A model generated the notes under the pieces. That model was not told the origin of the DNA. It worked only from the letters and a program-made list of their open reading frames with translations, and did no database searches. This document shows positions 62,087 through 64,000 of a DNA stretch of 64,000 bases, one piece after another; position 1 is the first letter of the stretch, and every line of letters begins with the position of its first letter. The stretch comes from Leifsonia sp. TF02-11 (GTDB lineage Bacteria > Actinomycetota > Actinomycetes > Actinomycetales > Microbacteriaceae). The stretch spans positions 495,296 to 559,295 of the forward strand of contig NZ_JAGEKP010000004.1 in the NCBI RefSeq assembly GCF_017565305.1, given 5' to 3'. The position numbers and the translations under genes were made by a program.

Positions 62087-63094
62087 CTACTGGAACCGGA
62101 CTCCGCCGCGGCGCCCGCGCGTCGCGAAGGCGGCGTCCATGGCCTGACGCACGACCGAAGACCCGTAGCCCTTGCGGGCGAGGAAGCCGTGCAGTCGTCT
62201 GCGCGTCGTCTCGTCGTCGTAGGAGGACAGCTGCCCGATCCGCTTGACGGCGAGCTCTGTGGCCCGCTCGAGCTCATCTTCGTCGGCGATGTCAGCCAAG
62301 GCCTCCTCGATCAGCTCCGGCGCGATGTGCCGTCGCTTCAGGTCGAGCTCGATCGCGGAGCGACCGAGGCCCTTACGGCTGTGCTGTGTGAACGCCAGCG
62401 TCGCCGCGAGCGACGCATCGTCGATCACGCCCATCGCCTCGAGCCGGTCGAGCTCCGGCGCGAACACCTCTGGCACGATCTCACGCTTGATCAGCAGCTG
62501 CTCGAGCTCCCAGCGTGACATCCCCCGCCGCGCGAGCTGCCGGATCGTGAGCGCCGTCGTCTTGCGGGTGAGCCGCTCGGTCTCTTCGTCCTCAGCCCCA
62601 GCCTCAGGAGCGCCTGCCCCGAGAGAAGACGCCTCCGGACTGGCGCCTGCCGACGCGCGACTCGGCTCAGCCGCCCAGGTGTTGTTCCAGCGTTCGGTGG
62701 CGCCAGCCCTCTCCGGTCGGGCACCTCCGCCGGCAGCACCTCCCCCGGCAGCAGCTGCCCCCGGGAGCTCGGCCACCGGACGGGCGACGGAGCGGCTCGC
62801 TTGCCGCCGTTCCGGCGACGCCTTCGCGCGCCGCAGCGGCGTCACCGGAGCGAGATGCTCGCTCTGCAGAGGCTCCGACGGCGGCCCCACAGGCGACTGC
62901 TCTTCGGACGATAACTCCTCGGACGACAACTCCTCCGGCAACCGCCCCTCAGAAGACCGCCCCCCGGACGACCGCTGCTCGGACGACCGCTGCTCGGGCG
63001 ACCGACCTCGAGACGACCGAAGCGTACCTGCGGACGACTCCCCCGCACCCGAGTCAGCACCCGGGTGCGGTTCGGAGGGAAACCTCACGACCAT
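62087..63094 (-). CDS. recX: Regulatory protein RecX with long repetitive tail
   Basis: Inhibitor of RecA filament growth. The RecX domain is at residues ~175-335 (ALTIRQLARRGMSRWELEQL, DLKRRHIAPELIEEALADI, RRRLHGFLARKGYGSSVV). Ahead of it is a 170-residue low-complexity region with a 5-residue repeat (RSSEQ, RSSGG, RSSEG, LSSEE) and a Gly/Ala-rich stretch. RecX is usually 150-270 residues, so this is long. ATG 63094 has GAGGAGG 8 nt upstream, which supports the extended form. It follows recA by 47 bp. Confidence 0.93.
   Translation of the reverse strand: MVVRFPSEPHPGADSGAGESSAGTLRSSRGRSPEQRSSEQRSSGGRSSEGRLPEELSSEELSSEEQSPVGPPSEPLQSEHLAPVTPLRRAKASPERRQASRSVARPVAELPGAAAAGGGAAGGGARPERAGATERWNNTWAAEPSRASAGASPEASSLGAGAPEAGAEDEETERLTRKTTALTIRQLARRGMSRWELEQLLIKREIVPEVFAPELDRLEAMGVIDDASLAATLAFTQHSRKGLGRSAIELDLKRRHIAPELIEEALADIADEDELERATELAVKRIGQLSSYDDETTRRRLHGFLARKGYGSSVVRQAMDAAFATRGRRGGVRFQ
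62901..63020. repeat. 15-bp minisatellite within recX
   Basis: About eight imperfect copies of a 15-bp unit resembling TGCTCGGACGACCGC, coding the 5-residue repeats of the RecX tail. The unit length keeps the frame, so copy number can change without breaking the protein. Confidence 0.75.
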
Positions 63095-63141
63095 GACGTC
63101 GGCCTCCTCGACAGTGTCGGACGTTCAGCGGAGATGACGGG

Positions 63142-64000
<859 letters not shown>

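Overview
This is a GC-rich window (roughly 70% G+C) from an actinobacterium, very probably of the family Microbacteriaceae (Leifsonia-like). That placement is an inference. It rests on the GarA/FtsR/MerR block, a DUF7882 protein, a complete C50-carotenoid operon and the recA-recX-miaB-miaA-dapF-hflX-lexA gene order. Almost the whole window is chromosomal housekeeping and metabolism. I see no tRNA or rRNA gene, insertion sequence, phage, integrase or CRISPR array.

Layout. 1-5100: a cut-off MinD/ParA-like ATPase, pyruvate carboxylase and an orphan ParA. 5079-7610: a regulatory block (MerR regulator, FtsR, the FHA protein GarA/OdhI, a CDP-alcohol phosphatidyltransferase). 7674-12615: small accessory genes, including a membrane reductase, LRV-repeat, S4, DUF72 and VOC proteins and a DnaJ-NERD fusion. 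12619-17773: the operon crtE-crtB-crtI-crtYe-crtYf-crtEb, every junction a 4-bp overlap, divergent from a MarR regulator (CrtR) with a palindromic operator between them. 18388-23257: an epimerase/DUF2867 protein, a DUF7882 protein, a tiny acidic-protein transcription unit, a SigB-type sigma factor and a sugar-porter-like MFS protein. 23243-27609: a repair island of topoisomerase IB, Ku and LigD. 27620-32740: a PAP2-DAG kinase fusion and membrane genes. 32759-35230: a citrate synthase divergent from an HTH-fused citrate-synthase homologue. 35244-37889: metQNI methionine importer. 38047-45683: a VOC/AraC pair, a giant nuclease-helicase, a DNA glycosylase-like protein and a LysR/MFS pair. 45714-50325: hisC-hisB-hisH-priA-sseB. 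50405-51694: LysM protein divergent from lexA with SOS boxes. 52154-55515: metF-metE. 55708-64000: hflX, a methyltransferase, dapF, miaA, miaB, recX and the 3' part of recA.

How the genes work together. The methionine genes (metQNI import, metF-metE synthesis), histidine genes, dapF and pyruvate carboxylase form a biosynthetic core. recA, recX, lexA and the LysM protein form an SOS module, complemented by Ku/LigD end joining. GarA links Ser/Thr kinase signalling to 2-oxoglutarate metabolism and sits beside the division regulator FtsR. The crt genes make a C50 carotenoid of the decaprenoxanthin type under probable CrtR repression.

Most interesting signals. (1) The HTH-citrate synthase has Gln in place of a catalytic His and faces an intact citrate synthase across a short intergenic region holding a perfect 15-bp palindrome and a 21-bp-spaced direct repeat. 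This looks like an enzyme-derived transcription factor. (2) About seventeen genes carry a TAnnnT hexamer exactly 6-7 nt before the start codon, which predicts widespread leaderless transcription. (3) Two genes (an MFS exporter and miaA) have only a CTG where an overlapping ATGA/GTGA start is expected. (4) There are several unexplained palindromes, including a perfect 21-bp inverted repeat at 42549-42603.
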